A stretch of 64,000 nucleotides of DNA from positions 2,914,001-2,978,000 of the forward strand of contig NZ_CAJQUM010000001.1 of NCBI RefSeq assembly GCF_907163265.1. The letters run 5' to 3'. The translations under genes were made by a program, and so were the position numbers. The DNA is from Georgfuchsia toluolica (lineage in GTDB: Bacteria; Pseudomonadota; Gammaproteobacteria; Burkholderiales; Rhodocyclaceae). Below, in pieces: positions 1-8,409 of this stretch; position 1 is the first letter of the stretch, and every line of letters starts with the position of its first letter. The notes beneath the pieces were generated by a model. The model was not told the DNA's origin. It saw only the letters and a program-made list of their open reading frames with translations, and made no database searches.

Positions 1-1070
1 TCGATGCCGCCATGATCGAGCGCCTTACGCTCAATGCTAAAGGCATTGAAACGATGGCGCAGGGACTGGAGCAGGTCGCGGCCTTGCCCGACCCGGTCGG
101 CGAAATCACCGATCTCAAGCGGCGTCCCTCCGGCATCCAGGTTGGCAAGATGCGCGTGCCGATTGGCGTGGTCGGCATCATCTACGAAGCGCGGCCCAAC
201 GTTACGGCGGATGCCGCGGCGCTCTGCCTCAAGTCCGGCAACGCGGCGATCCTGCGCGGCGGCAGGGAGGCACTGCGTTCCAATCAGGCCATCGCCGCCT
301 GCGTGCGCGAGGGCTTGAAGGCGGCGGGTCTGCCCGAAACCGTTGTGCAGGTGATTGAAACCACCGACCGCGCCGCGGTCGGCCATCTGGTGGCGATGCC
401 GCAATATGTCGATGTAATTGTGCCGCGCGGCGGCAAGGGCTTGATCGAGCGCGTCAGCGCCGAGGCGCGCGTGCCGGTGATCAAGCATCTCGACGGCAAC
501 TGCCACGTCTATGTCGATGACGCGGCTGACGCGGCAAAGGCGTTGCGCATCGTCGAAAACGCCAAGACTCAGCGCCTCGGTACTTGCAACACGGCTGAGT
601 CGCTGCTGATCGCTCGCAGCGTGGCCAGTGCGCAATTGCCGAAAATTGCCAACATGCTGATTGGCAAAGGGGTCGAAATCCGCGGCTGCGCCGAAACGCA
701 GAAGCTGGTGCCGGCGGCAAAAGCCGCGACGGAAGAGGACTATTACACCGAGTATCTCGCCGCAATCATTTCCGTGAAAGTCGTCGTTGACGTGAGCGAG
801 GCCATCACCCACATCAACAAATATTCGTCGCAGCACACCGATGCCATCGTCACGGAAAACTACACCCATGCGATGCGCTTCCTGCGCGAGGTGGACTCGG
901 CCTCGGTGATGGTGAATGCCTCGACGCGCTTCGCCGATGGCTTCGAATACGGCCTTGGTGCCGAGATCGGCATCTCCACCGACAAGTTCCACGCCCGCGG
1001 CCCGGTCGGGCTTGAGGGCCTGACTTCGCAGAAGTGGATTGTGCTTGGTGACGGCGAAGTGCGGGGCTGA
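1..1070 (+). CDS. proA: Glutamate-5-semialdehyde dehydrogenase (gamma-glutamyl phosphate reductase), 5' truncated
   Basis: ProA reduces L-glutamyl-5-phosphate to glutamate-5-semialdehyde with NADPH in cytosolic proline synthesis. The frame is already open at base 3 (codons for DAA precede the first ATG at 12), and about 350 residues are present against roughly 420 in the family, so the N-terminus lies outside the window. The aldehyde dehydrogenase catalytic cysteine is visible in [12 protein letters not shown], and the family segments [20 protein letters not shown] and PRGGKGLI are intact. The gene ends in TGA at 1068-1070. The identification is secure; only the true start is unseen. Confidence 0.96.
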   Translation, partial: DAAMIERLTLNAKGIETMAQGLEQVAALPDPVGEITDLKRRPSGIQVGKMRVPIGVVGIIYEARPNVTADAAALCLKSGNAAILRGGREALRSNQAIAACVREGLKAAGLPETVVQVIETTDRAAVGHLVAMPQYVDVIVPRGGKGLIERVSAEARVPVIKHLDGNCHVYVDDAADAAKALRIVENAKTQRLGTCNTAESLLIARSVASAQLPKIANMLIGKGVEIRGCAETQKLVPAAKAATEEDYYTEYLAAIISVKVVVDVSEAITHINKYSSQHTDAIVTENYTHAMRFLREVDSASVMVNASTRFADGFEYGLGAEIGISTDKFHARGPVGLEGLTSQKWIVLGDGEVRG

Positions 1071-1079
1071 AAATGAAAC

Positions 1080-1140
1080 TACGCTCACTTCGTTCGCTGC
1101 CCCCCGAGGGGACGCGTCAGTCCCTTGGGGCGGCCCGGCG
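1080..1140. repeat. GC-rich palindromic intergenic element between proA and ogt
   Basis: The space between proA and ogt is almost filled by a structured GC-rich stretch. Its centre is an imperfect hairpin at 1102-1130, with CCCCGAGGGGAC opposed by GTCCCTTGGGG, followed by CGGCCCGGCGGGG. There is no T-run, so it is not a classical intrinsic terminator. The layout resembles intergenic palindromic repeats common in betaproteobacteria and the in-frame insert found in glyS (8330-8405), but common ancestry is not demonstrated here. Confidence 0.5.
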
Positions 1141-1148
1141 GGGCTGAC

Positions 1149-1616
1149 ATGAGCGATTACGCGGCAATCATCAAGGCGCCAGGCTTCAATCTCGGCGTCT
1201 GCTGCAACCGGGACGAGATCACCCGGATCGACTATCTGCAACCGGGCGCCGAACAAACGCCGAAGACGCCGTTGGCAAAGGAAGCCGTGCGCCAGTTGCG
1301 CGCCTATCTCAAGAATCCGGCCTTCGAGTTCAGCCTGCCGCTGGCTGCCGCAGGGACATTTTTCCAGCGCAAGGTATGGCAGGAGATTGCCGCCATTCCT
1401 CCCGGTCAGGTGACGACTTACGGCGAACTGGCGAAAGCGGTGCAGAGCGCGCCGCGTGCGGTGGGTGGCGCCTGCGGTGCAAATCCGTATCCCCTTGTGG
1501 TCCCTTGCCATCGCGTGATTGCGACTGGCGGCGGGTTGGGCGGTTTTGCGCGCGAGCGCGGCGGTTTCCTGCTCGACATCAAGCGCTGGCTACTGGAGCA
1601 TGAAGCCCGCGAATAG
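1149..1616 (+). CDS. ogt: Methylated-DNA--[protein]-cysteine S-methyltransferase
   Basis: This suicide repair enzyme moves the methyl group from O6-methylguanine in DNA to its own cysteine. The acceptor motif PCHRV is present, preceded by the DNA-binding helix region (QVTTYGELAKAV) and followed by GGLGGFARERG. An ATG at 1125 is in frame but would read through the upstream GC-rich repeat. The ATG at 1149 gives MSDYAAII and a normal 155-residue protein, so 1149 is preferred. It could be called ogt or the C-terminal Ada domain type; there is no AraC-like Ada domain. Confidence 0.92.
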   Translation: MSDYAAIIKAPGFNLGVCCNRDEITRIDYLQPGAEQTPKTPLAKEAVRQLRAYLKNPAFEFSLPLAAAGTFFQRKVWQEIAAIPPGQVTTYGELAKAVQSAPRAVGGACGANPYPLVVPCHRVIATGGGLGGFARERGGFLLDIKRWLLEHEARE

Positions 1617-1631
1617 CAGTCTCGCCTAATG

Positions 1632-2018
1632 TCAGCGCTTGCGCTGGATGAGTTCTATCTTGTAGCCGTCCGGATCCTCGGCGAAGGCGATCACCGTGGT
1701 GCCGTGCTTCATCGGGCCCGCTTCGCGCGTCACCTTGCCGCCGCGCTGCCGGATTGAATCGCACATGGCATAAGCATCGTCGACCTGGATGGCAATGTGG
1801 CCGAAGGCGCTACCCGGATCGTAGCGATCGACGCCGTAGTTGTAGGTCAGTTCGATCACCGTGCCATCCGACTCTTCCTGATAGCCGACGAAGGCCAGCG
1901 TGAACTTGCCTTCCGGGTAATCGGTACGGCGCAGCAGGCGCATGCCCAGCACTTCGGTATAGAAAGCCAGCGACTTGTCCAAGTCGCCGACACGCAGCAT
2001 GGTATGCAGGATTTTCAT
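1632..2018 (-). CDS. gloA: Lactoylglutathione lyase (glyoxalase I)
   Basis: GloA converts the hemithioacetal of methylglyoxal and glutathione into S-lactoylglutathione in the cytosol. The 128-residue protein begins [20 protein letters not shown] and keeps the two beta-alpha-beta-beta-beta modules of the vicinal oxygen chelate fold. Metal-ligand positions include the histidine in ILHTMLRV, the glutamate after GTV in the VIELT segment, the histidine in GHIAIQV and the glutamate in [11 protein letters not shown]. It is convergent with ogt and separated by 15 bases. Length and motifs fit the nickel-type short GloA. Confidence 0.95.
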   Translation of the reverse strand: MKILHTMLRVGDLDKSLAFYTEVLGMRLLRRTDYPEGKFTLAFVGYQEESDGTVIELTYNYGVDRYDPGSAFGHIAIQVDDAYAMCDSIRQRGGKVTREAGPMKHGTTVIAFAEDPDGYKIELIQRKR

Positions 2019-2050
2019 TATGGGTATCTTTCAACCTACAAAGCATTTAG

Positions 2051-2168
2051 CCACAGAGATCAAAGAGAACACAGAGATAAAGCAGGGATTTGCAGCGATT
2101 GTCCAACTCACCCAGCGGGTGAGTATATTGATATTTGGTTAACTTTTCTCTGTGCTCTCTGCTCTGAG
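2051..2168. repeat. CACAGAG-type inverted repeat upstream of gloA
   Basis: Left arm CCACAGAG...ACACAGAGATAA (2051-2080) is opposed by TTTTCTCTGTGCTCTCTG (2144-2161) about 70 bases later, forming an imperfect inverted repeat. Between the arms lies a small hairpin CTCACCCAGCGGGTGAG (2107-2123). A related CCACAGAGGGCACGAAGGA run occurs at 6168-6186 before gmhB. These look like copies of a dispersed intergenic repeat without coding capacity. Confidence 0.5.
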
Positions 2169-2198
2169 GCTTGTTTCTGTAGTTCTCAGGTTCAATAA

Positions 2199-3335
2199 CT
2201 ATCCGGAACAAATACGGTTGCGGCCGCTTTTCTTCGCCACGTACAAACCACGATCGGTAGCAGCCACCAACATGATGGCACTGCTCTGCTCGTCAGGTAT
2301 CATCATGGCGGCGCCGATACTGAGCGTAACCAGATCGGCGAGCGGTGAATTCGCATGTGGAATATGCTGCTCCGCAAGTTCCCGCTGGATGGCCTGCGCC
2401 ACCAGAATTGCGCCGTCCAGTTCGGTGTTCGGCAGGATAACGGCCAGCTCATCGCCGCCATAGCGGGCCAACAGGTCGCCAGGGCGCTTGAGTGCGATTT
2501 GCGCGGCCTTCACTACTGATTGAAGACAGTGATCCCCGGCCTGATGGCCATAGCAGTCGTTGAAATGCTTGAAGTAGTCAACGTCGATCAGCAGCAGGGA
2601 CAGGGGCGACTGTTCCCGGATTACCCCGCGCCATTCCTTTTCCAGCCTGCTGTCGAAATACCTGCGGTTGGCAATCCCCAGCAGGCTATCGCTGTTGGAA
2701 AGCGCATCCAGATGTTGATTGAGATTCGTCAAAGCCTGGTTGGCCTGCGTCAATTCCGCAGTGCGCTCGGCAACCATTTTTTCCAGACCAAGATTGGTCG
2801 CGGCTAGATCGCGGTTTTGCACAGATAGCACGTGATAAAGATTACGCAACGCCTGCAACAAGGCAGCGGTGACATCGTCTGTGCGCGCCATCTCGATGTC
2901 GCAGGCCTGATCCGGCGATTTACCGGCACGGATGAGTGCGATCTGGCGTGCCATCGTCTGATCTTCCCCGAGAATATGAAAGCCCAGCCAGGAAAAAAGA
3001 AACCCATGCAGGATTTCCGCCGGGTTGGCCATTGAGCTGCGGGAGTCCCACATTGTTAATATCTGTTCGACAAATTGAACATGGCACTGGCAGTGAGTAT
3101 CCCGATGGCGAAGGTCAACGCCGGTTTCCTGCATCAGGCATTCCTCTTCCGCGAAGTGATACTGGGCGTAATCGGCGAGCTGACCGAAAATCGCCTGCAA
3201 GGCCTCTGGCCCCTGCACTTCTCCGGCAATCAGGGACTCGCCGAGTTGATTGACCAAGTCGACCAGATGGTGATGCTGTTGGTCCACCGTTTCCAGCCCA
3301 GTGGTGAAATGCTTGTCCCAAACAAAGGTATCCAT
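2199..3335 (-). CDS. Hemerythrin-like domain fused to GGDEF diguanylate cyclase
   Basis: The protein joins an N-terminal bacteriohemerythrin domain to a C-terminal diguanylate cyclase. The di-iron ligands can be followed in order: HHHLVD, YHFAEEE (H-x3-E), HCQCHVQF (H-x3-H) and FHILGED (H-x4-D). After a coiled-coil linker the cyclase active loop reads YGGDEL, with RPGD as a probable inhibitory I-site five residues before it. GGDEL is a tolerated variant of GGDEF. A GTG at 3365 is in frame, but the ATG at 3335 has GGAG eleven bases upstream and starts right before FVWDKHF, so it is chosen. No transmembrane segments are seen. The expected role is oxygen- or iron-responsive cyclic di-GMP synthesis. 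Confidence 0.88.
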   Translation of the reverse strand: MDTFVWDKHFTTGLETVDQQHHHLVDLVNQLGESLIAGEVQGPEALQAIFGQLADYAQYHFAEEECLMQETGVDLRHRDTHCQCHVQFVEQILTMWDSRSSMANPAEILHGFLFSWLGFHILGEDQTMARQIALIRAGKSPDQACDIEMARTDDVTAALLQALRNLYHVLSVQNRDLAATNLGLEKMVAERTAELTQANQALTNLNQHLDALSNSDSLLGIANRRYFDSRLEKEWRGVIREQSPLSLLLIDVDYFKHFNDCYGHQAGDHCLQSVVKAAQIALKRPGDLLARYGGDELAVILPNTELDGAILVAQAIQRELAEQHIPHANSPLADLVTLSIGAAMMIPDEQSSAIMLVAATDRGLYVAKKSGRNRICSG

Positions 3336-3423
3336 CAGATGCCGGGCTCCATTCAAGTTTTTCACAGAATGCCGCCACTTGATTAATGGGTAATTCTAGG
3401 GCAGGGAACAGTTCGTGGGGGAT

Positions 3424-4173
3424 CTAAATCACCGGCAGCTCCGCCGTGCGCCGCTTGAGTTCGGCGCGCGCATTGCGGTGGTCGGGATAGAGACGCTCGA
3501 CCACCGCCCAGAAACGCGGGCTGTGGTTCATTTGTTCGAGATGGGCCAGCTCGTGCGCTACCACATAGTCGATCAGGTACAGCGGCAGATGGATCAGGCG
3601 CCAATTGAGGCGGATGCCGCTGGCGCTGCAACTGCCCCAGCGCGTGCGCGCCGAACTGAGCGACAAGGGAGGAACCGGCCGGGCAATGCCGCGGCCGTAA
3701 TGTTCGATGCGCTGCGAGAAGATTTCGTGCGCCCGGCGCTGCAGGGCGCGTCGCGCCAGGGCATCGAGATCGGCATCGGCGCGCGCCTCCAATACCAGGG
3801 CGTCGTCGTGCCAGCGAATCCGGTTGCCGCCGGCAACGATGCGAATTTCCACCTCATCGCCGAGCAGGGGCAAGCGCTGACCGTCGCGTATGGCGAGTTG
3901 TCTATTCGTGCGGCTGGTGTATTCATCGAGCTTGCCGATAACCCAATTGGCATGGTTGCGAATGAAGCTTTCGATTTCGGCAATGCCGATCGCGCGCGGT
4001 GCGGCGACGCGCAAGCCGCGCTCGTCGATGTTCAGCGCGAGACGCCGGCGAGGCGCCTGGCGCAAGGTGTATTCGACAACGCGACTGCCGAGCAGGATGT
4101 GGCGCTTCTTTTCGGGTGGCGCTGTCGATGGGGTGAAGAACAGCGACAGTTGATCGAACAGCGGCAGCTTCAC
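3424..4173 (-). CDS. YgjP-type (DUF45) zinc metallopeptidase-like protein
   Basis: A soluble protein of 249 residues with the YgjP/SprT-like zinc motif HELAHLEQMNH near the C-terminus, giving two histidines and a third histidine ligand. It is preceded by the family segment TRWGSCSASG and RLNWRLIHLPLYLIDYVVAHEL. The family is often annotated as M48 metallopeptidase or UTP pyrophosphatase; the cellular substrate is uncertain. Translation starts at a GTG that shares one base with the TAG of the upstream gene (TAGTG), so the two are translationally coupled. The operon continues from gmhB and plsC. Confidence 0.88.
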   Translation of the reverse strand: MKLPLFDQLSLFFTPSTAPPEKKRHILLGSRVVEYTLRQAPRRRLALNIDERGLRVAAPRAIGIAEIESFIRNHANWVIGKLDEYTSRTNRQLAIRDGQRLPLLGDEVEIRIVAGGNRIRWHDDALVLEARADADLDALARRALQRRAHEIFSQRIEHYGRGIARPVPPLSLSSARTRWGSCSASGIRLNWRLIHLPLYLIDYVVAHELAHLEQMNHSPRFWAVVERLYPDHRNARAELKRRTAELPVI

Positions 4174-4661
4174 TATGCCAGCGCGGAAAACAGGTCGGCT
4201 GCGGCCGGCTGCAGGGGCAACATCGCGACAGCGCGGCGCAGGGTTAACTCAATGATTGGCAGCGGTTGCTCGATCAGGCGCCAGTTTATCCGCAGCATGC
4301 GATCCTCAACCTGAACCCAGCCGCAGCGCAGGGAAAACGAGAGCGACAATGCCGGCGTATTGCTGCCAATTCGCTGCGATTCCTGTGCGATCATGTGCGT
4401 GAACAGGTGTTTGGCTTCGCGTCGCAACCAGCTTTCCGCGGCATCCTGTATCTGACGCTCCGTCGCCTCGGGCGGTAGCGGCAGATGCAGCACATCGTCC
4501 TCGCGCAGCGCCTGTCGGCGATCGGTATCCAGCTTCAGGCACAGCGAAGCGCCAAGGTAATCGAGCTGCGCGCCTTCGTGCCAGGGCGAGGCAAGGACGC
4601 CGCCCGGGTCCGTGTCAAACAGGGTTCGTTGCGGCGATCTTGTCTGGTTACGCAGTTTCAT
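4173..4661 (-). CDS. Degenerate YgjP-like paralogue lacking the HExxH site
   Basis: This 162-residue protein aligns by eye with the C-terminal half of its downstream neighbour. LSLSFSLRCGWVQ, then LRINWRLIEQPLPIIELTLRR, correspond to LSLSSARTRWGSC and LNWRLIHLPLYLIDYVVAHEL. Where the neighbour has HELAHL, this one has RRAVAML, so the zinc-binding residues are missing and the protein ends shortly after. The ATG at 4661 overlaps the end of plsC by 14 bases, typical of operon coupling; a longer in-frame start at 4724 would lie deep in plsC. It may be a structural partner or regulator of the active neighbour; the function is unknown. Confidence 0.75.
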   Translation of the reverse strand: MKLRNQTRSPQRTLFDTDPGGVLASPWHEGAQLDYLGASLCLKLDTDRRQALREDDVLHLPLPPEATERQIQDAAESWLRREAKHLFTHMIAQESQRIGSNTPALSLSFSLRCGWVQVEDRMLRINWRLIEQPLPIIELTLRRAVAMLPLQPAAADLFSALA

Positions 4662-5382
4662 GCGGATAAAGGTGCGGGCTGATGTTGCGCATCTCGGCTT
4701 CGATCCAGCGCTCGGCGCGTGCATTGGCTGCTTCCGCCGTAATGCCCGCAGTGTCGATGTGCGGGCCGATACTCACGACCACCGTACCTGGCCGTTTGAA
4801 TAAGGCGTTGCGTCCCCATACTTCGCCCGAGTTCAGGGCCACCGGCACGATGGGCGCGGCGGCATCCACGGCCAGATAGGCGCCGCCGATCTTGTAGCGC
4901 CGCCTGTTGCCCGGAGCGACGCGCGTGCCTTCCGGAAACACCGCCACTGAATAGCCTTGTGACAAACGCAACTTGCCTTGCGTCAGAAGTTGTCTCAACG
5001 CATCCTTGCCGGCGCCGCGATCAATCGAGATCATCGGCATCAAGGCCAGGCCCCAACCAAAAAACGGGATCAGCTTGAGTTCCTTTTTCCAGACGAAAAG
5101 CAGGTCGGGGAATATTTCCTGGAGGACGATGGTCTCCCATGCCGATTGGTGCTTGCAGAGGACTACTGCCGGCTCGACGATGTTTTCGCGGCCGCGCAAT
5201 TCATAACCGATACCCAGCACATGCTTGATCAACCAGGTCACCGGGCGGGTCCACCCATGTCCCAGTTGGCGCAGGGTGTGATGCGGCAGCCAGAAACAGA
5301 AGAGCAGCAGACAAGAACAGAACACCACGGTCCACACGATGACGATGGTCAGGAACAGCAGCGAACGAATTGCAGCGATCAT
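4648..5382 (-). CDS. plsC: 1-acyl-sn-glycerol-3-phosphate acyltransferase
   Basis: PlsC acylates lysophosphatidic acid to phosphatidic acid at the inner membrane. The protein has one strongly hydrophobic N-terminal segment (about residues 7-32), the acyltransferase motif HQSAWET (block I, with E in place of the usual D), and FPEGTR (block III). Length, 244 residues, is normal. Upstream is gmhB, a common partner in proteobacteria, but here 236 bases with inverted-repeat ends separate them. The start codon itself lies inside one repeat arm. Confidence 0.95.
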   Translation of the reverse strand: MIAAIRSLLFLTIVIVWTVVFCSCLLLFCFWLPHHTLRQLGHGWTRPVTWLIKHVLGIGYELRGRENIVEPAVVLCKHQSAWETIVLQEIFPDLLFVWKKELKLIPFFGWGLALMPMISIDRGAGKDALRQLLTQGKLRLSQGYSVAVFPEGTRVAPGNRRRYKIGGAYLAVDAAAPIVPVALNSGEVWGRNALFKRPGTVVVSIGPHIDTAGITAEAANARAERWIEAEMRNISPHLYPHETA

Positions 5383-5625
5383 CCTAGAAACGGCAGTTGG
5401 ACGTATCGGAGTGTGCGGCCGGCAGGTTGGCTGGCAAGGCGCAACGACGCGACATGGACGTCCCCTGTTAGGAGGCGCAACACAGCCAGACGACCTGCCA
5501 GTCGTGCAATACGGTACGTAGCGATCTCACTCATGCGATGAGCTTGATTGAAAGCACAAGCATCAGTAGCCATACGGAGTTCCAAAAGAGGACAAGCGGT
5601 CAACTGCCGTTTCCAGGATCATGGC
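5374..5625. repeat. Insert bounded by inverted repeats between gmhB and plsC
   Basis: The 236-base gap between gmhB and plsC is bounded by a 13-base perfect inverted repeat, GAAACGGCAGTTG at 5387-5399 and CAACTGCCGTTTC at 5601-5613. Similarity continues outward, giving about 22 of 25 matching positions. The outer parts of the arms contain the plsC start codon and the gmhB stop codon. The interior holds further small hairpins (CTCATGCGATGAG, and CGAC/GTCG around CTGCCA). A 74-codon frame on the minus strand has no recognisable product. It may be a MITE-like element or a structured RNA processed from the operon transcript. Confidence 0.5.
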
Positions 5626-6152
5626 GTCAGGCTCTCCACCGCAGCGGCCAGATCGGCAAAGATCAGGGTGCCGGCCGGCAGTCTGGGATCGAGTTGCGCC
5701 TTTGCTCCCTTGCCGGTCAGCACCAGCAGCGGTTCCGCGCCGACCGCCACCGCCGCCTGCAGATCGCGCAGCGAATCGCCAATCGCCGGCACGCCGCTGA
5801 GGTCGCAGCGAAAGCGCGTCGCGATGTCTTCCAGCATGCCGGTCTTCGGCTTGCGGCAATTGCACTTGTCCGCGTCGGTATGCGGACAGAAAAACACGGC
5901 GTCAATGCGTCCGCCCGCGTGCGTCACCACGCGGATCATTTTATTGTGGATGGCATTCAGCATGTCCATGCCGAACAGGCCGCGGCCGACCCCGGACTGG
6001 TTGGTGGCGACCACCACGCGATAGCCCCACTGGTTGAGGCGCGCGATCGCCTCCGGACTGCCCTTGATGGGCACCCACTCGTCCGGCGACTTGATGTAGA
6101 GGTCGGAATCGTGATTGATGACGCCGTCGCGGTCGAGAATGACGAGTTTCAT
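5619..6152 (-). CDS. gmhB: D-glycero-beta-D-manno-heptose 1,7-bisphosphate 7-phosphatase
   Basis: GmhB removes the 7-phosphate during synthesis of ADP-heptose for the lipopolysaccharide inner core. The HAD-family nucleophile motif LDRDGVIN is at the N-terminus. VVATNQSGVGRG is the second HAD motif, and CPHTDADKCNCRKPKTGM carries the zinc-binding cysteines typical of GmhB. The conserved GDSLRDLQAA motif supplies the Mg-binding aspartates. Length of 177 residues is normal. It precedes plsC and follows glyS on the same strand, so all may be cotranscribed. Confidence 0.95.
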   Translation of the reverse strand: MKLVILDRDGVINHDSDLYIKSPDEWVPIKGSPEAIARLNQWGYRVVVATNQSGVGRGLFGMDMLNAIHNKMIRVVTHAGGRIDAVFFCPHTDADKCNCRKPKTGMLEDIATRFRCDLSGVPAIGDSLRDLQAAVAVGAEPLLVLTGKGAKAQLDPRLPAGTLIFADLAAAVESLTP

Positions 6153-6165
6153 GACTGCATTTTCA

Positions 6166-6225
6166 CCACAGAGGGCACGAAGGAGACAGAGGAATACAAA
6201 GGCAAATCCCGTCTTCTCCGTATTC
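6166..6225. repeat. CACAGAG-type repeat copy between glyS and gmhB
   Basis: The short spacer between glyS and gmhB contains CACCACAGAGGGCACGAAGG followed by AGACAGAGGAATACAAAGG, then CTTCTCCGTATTCTC as a loose inverted partner. It resembles the element at 2051-2168. No gene fits here. Confidence 0.4.
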
Positions 6226-8409
6226 TCAGGTAGAAAGTTTCGACAAATCGGCGACGCGGTTCATGGCGGCGTGCAGGTTGGCCAGCAGCGCCAGGCGGTT
6301 GTTGCGCAACTTGTCATCGTCCACGTTGACCATCACATCGGTGAAAAAGGCATCGACCGGCACCTTCAAAGCCGCCAGCGATTTCAGCGAAGCGGTGTAG
6401 TCGCCCGCATCGAAGGCGATGTCGGCTTGCTGCCTGACATTTTCGAGCGACCAGTTCAGCGCTACTTCGGCCGAGTCGTTGAGCAGGTTTACATCAACCT
6501 GCACGGAAATTGCGCCATCGACTTTTTTCAGGATGTTGCCGACGCGCTTGTTGGCGGCGGCAAGACTGGCGGCTTCAGGCAGAGTGGCGAAGGCGCGCAC
6601 GGCAGCGAGACGCTTGGGGATGTCGCCCAGGCGTTGCGGACGCAGGCTGATCACCGCATCGACTTCCTGTGCCGAGTAGCCCTGCTCGCGCAGGGAACCG
6701 GCGAGGCGTTCGTAAATAAAATCGGTCAGCGCATCGAGCTCAAACCTGAAATCCTTGCCGACATTCCGAAATACGCCACTGGCATCTTCGAGCAGGCGAT
6801 TCAGTTCAAGGGGAAGATCGCGTTCGCTCAGCATGCGAATCACACCCAGCGCATGGCGGCGCAGGGCAAAAGGATCCTTGTCGCCAGTGGGAATCTGGCC
6901 AATACCGAACAATCCCACCAGCGTTTCCAGCTTGTCGGCCAGTGCGACGACAATGCCGACCTGACCGCGCGGCAGGCTGTCGCCGGCGAAGCGCGGTTTG
7001 TAGTGATCTTCGATCGCATCGGCAATCTCGACAGAAAGTCCGTCATGCAGCGCGTAGTAGCGCCCCATGATGCCTTGCAGCTCGGGGAACTCGCCCACCA
7101 TGTCGGTCAGCAGGTCGGCCTTGGCCATCATGGCGGCCTCACCGGCCTGGTCGCGATCGATACCGAGCTGGGGCGCGATCGATCGCGCCAACTCGGCTAC
7201 TCGCTGCGTACGTTCTCCTTGCGTGCCTAGCTTGTTGTGATAAACGACTTTTGCCAGACTGGGGATCCGGTCAGCCAGGGACTTCTTGCGATCCTGGTCG
7301 TAGAAAAACTTGGCATCGGCGAGGCGCGGGCGCACCACGCGTTCGTTGCCGCCGATCACGTCGCTCGGATCACCGGGACGGATGTTGCTGACGATGAGGA
7401 ATTTGTTGGTGAGCTTGCCTTTGGCATCGAGCAGCGGAAAATATTTCTGATTCGCCTTCATGGTGAGAATCAGGCATTCCTGCGGCACTTCGAGGAAGGC
7501 TTCTTCGAACTGGCCGATCAGCACATTGGGGCGTTCGACCAGGGCCGTCACTTCGTCGAGCAGAGCATCGTCCGCGATCGCCTGGCCACCGGCCTTGGCG
7601 GCGGCTTTTTGCAACTGGTGTGAAATTTCGTCGCGCCGCGCAGCGAAGCTGGCGACTACCGCGCCGTCCTGCTCTAGCTGTTTCGCATAGCTGTCGGCAT
7701 CCTGGAGCACGATCGGATCGGCGCTTGCCTCGAAGCGATGGCCACGGGTTTCACGCCCTGCTTTCAGGCCCAACACTTCAACCGACACTACTTCAGCACC
7801 ATGCAGCGCGACAAGGCCGTGGGCAGGACGCACGAAGTTAACCGTTGTCCAGCCATCGGCGAGTTGATAGGTCATGACCTTGGGAATCGGCAGCGCGGCA
7901 AGCGCGGCTTCGATGGCCTTCTGCAAGCCTTCGGCCAGTGTCGCGCCTTTCGCCATGCTGTCGAAGTAAAGCAGATCGGCTTTGCCATCCGATTCGCGCC
8001 GCAGTTTGGCCACAACGCTTGCCTCTGCTCCCAATGCGGCAAGTTTTTTCAGCAGCGCTGGTGTCGCATTGCCATTCGCGTCGAGACCGACGCTTGCCGG
8101 CATCAGTTTCTGCGCTATGGATTTATCAGCCGCTTGCGCCGTCACTGCTGAAACATGCGCGGCGAGACGGCGCGGCGAGGCGAACGAAGTCGTTACCGAT
8201 GAATTGCCGCACAGCCCCTGCGCCTTCAGCGTTGCAGCCAGTGTCTGCGAGAAAACATCACCGAGCTTCTTCAATGCCTTTGGCGGCAATTCCTCGACAA
8301 ACAGTTCGACCAGCAAATTTTTCGTGTTGGCTCCCGCCGGCCTATCGGCCTTAACGCGCCCTTCAGGCGCATTAGCCTTCGCCGAAGCTTCGCTTACGCT
8401 CGTTTTCAT
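6226..8409 (-). CDS. glyS: Glycyl-tRNA synthetase beta subunit
   Basis: This is the beta subunit of the tetrameric alpha2beta2 glycyl-tRNA synthetase, responsible for tRNA recognition. The body starts with the family signature [20 protein letters not shown], continues through the HD-like core, and ends with the DALR-type anticodon-binding region and a helical tail. It overlaps glyQ by four bases (ATGA). The first 28 residues are unusual: a low-complexity segment rich in A, E, K and S precedes the normal start. It coincides with a palindromic DNA repeat, so the gene seems to have tolerated an in-frame insertion. Confidence 0.95.
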   Translation of the reverse strand: MKTSVSEASAKANAPEGRVKADRPAGANTKNLLVELFVEELPPKALKKLGDVFSQTLAATLKAQGLCGNSSVTTSFASPRRLAAHVSAVTAQAADKSIAQKLMPASVGLDANGNATPALLKKLAALGAEASVVAKLRRESDGKADLLYFDSMAKGATLAEGLQKAIEAALAALPIPKVMTYQLADGWTTVNFVRPAHGLVALHGAEVVSVEVLGLKAGRETRGHRFEASADPIVLQDADSYAKQLEQDGAVVASFAARRDEISHQLQKAAAKAGGQAIADDALLDEVTALVERPNVLIGQFEEAFLEVPQECLILTMKANQKYFPLLDAKGKLTNKFLIVSNIRPGDPSDVIGGNERVVRPRLADAKFFYDQDRKKSLADRIPSLAKVVYHNKLGTQGERTQRVAELARSIAPQLGIDRDQAGEAAMMAKADLLTDMVGEFPELQGIMGRYYALHDGLSVEIADAIEDHYKPRFAGDSLPRGQVGIVVALADKLETLVGLFGIGQIPTGDKDPFALRRHALGVIRMLSERDLPLELNRLLEDASGVFRNVGKDFRFELDALTDFIYERLAGSLREQGYSAQEVDAVISLRPQRLGDIPKRLAAVRAFATLPEAASLAAANKRVGNILKKVDGAISVQVDVNLLNDSAEVALNWSLENVRQQADIAFDAGDYTASLKSLAALKVPVDAFFTDVMVNVDDDKLRNNRLALLANLHAAMNRVADLSKLST
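8330..8405. repeat. Palindromic repeat inserted in frame at the 5' end of glyS
   Basis: On the minus strand the second to about the 27th codon of glyS consist of small inverted repeats: CGAAGCTTCG, then GCGCCTGAAGGGCGC, then GGCCGATAGGCC, then GGCGGG. The segment is about 78 bases, a multiple of three, so the frame is kept. The translated insert matches nothing expected at the GlyS N-terminus. The order of elements recalls the intergenic repeat at 1080-1140. Confidence 0.55.

Noticed and set aside
5379-5603. 74-codon minus-strand frame inside the gmhB-plsC insert
   Set aside because: Spans the repeat arms, has no recognisable motif and no good ribosome site.
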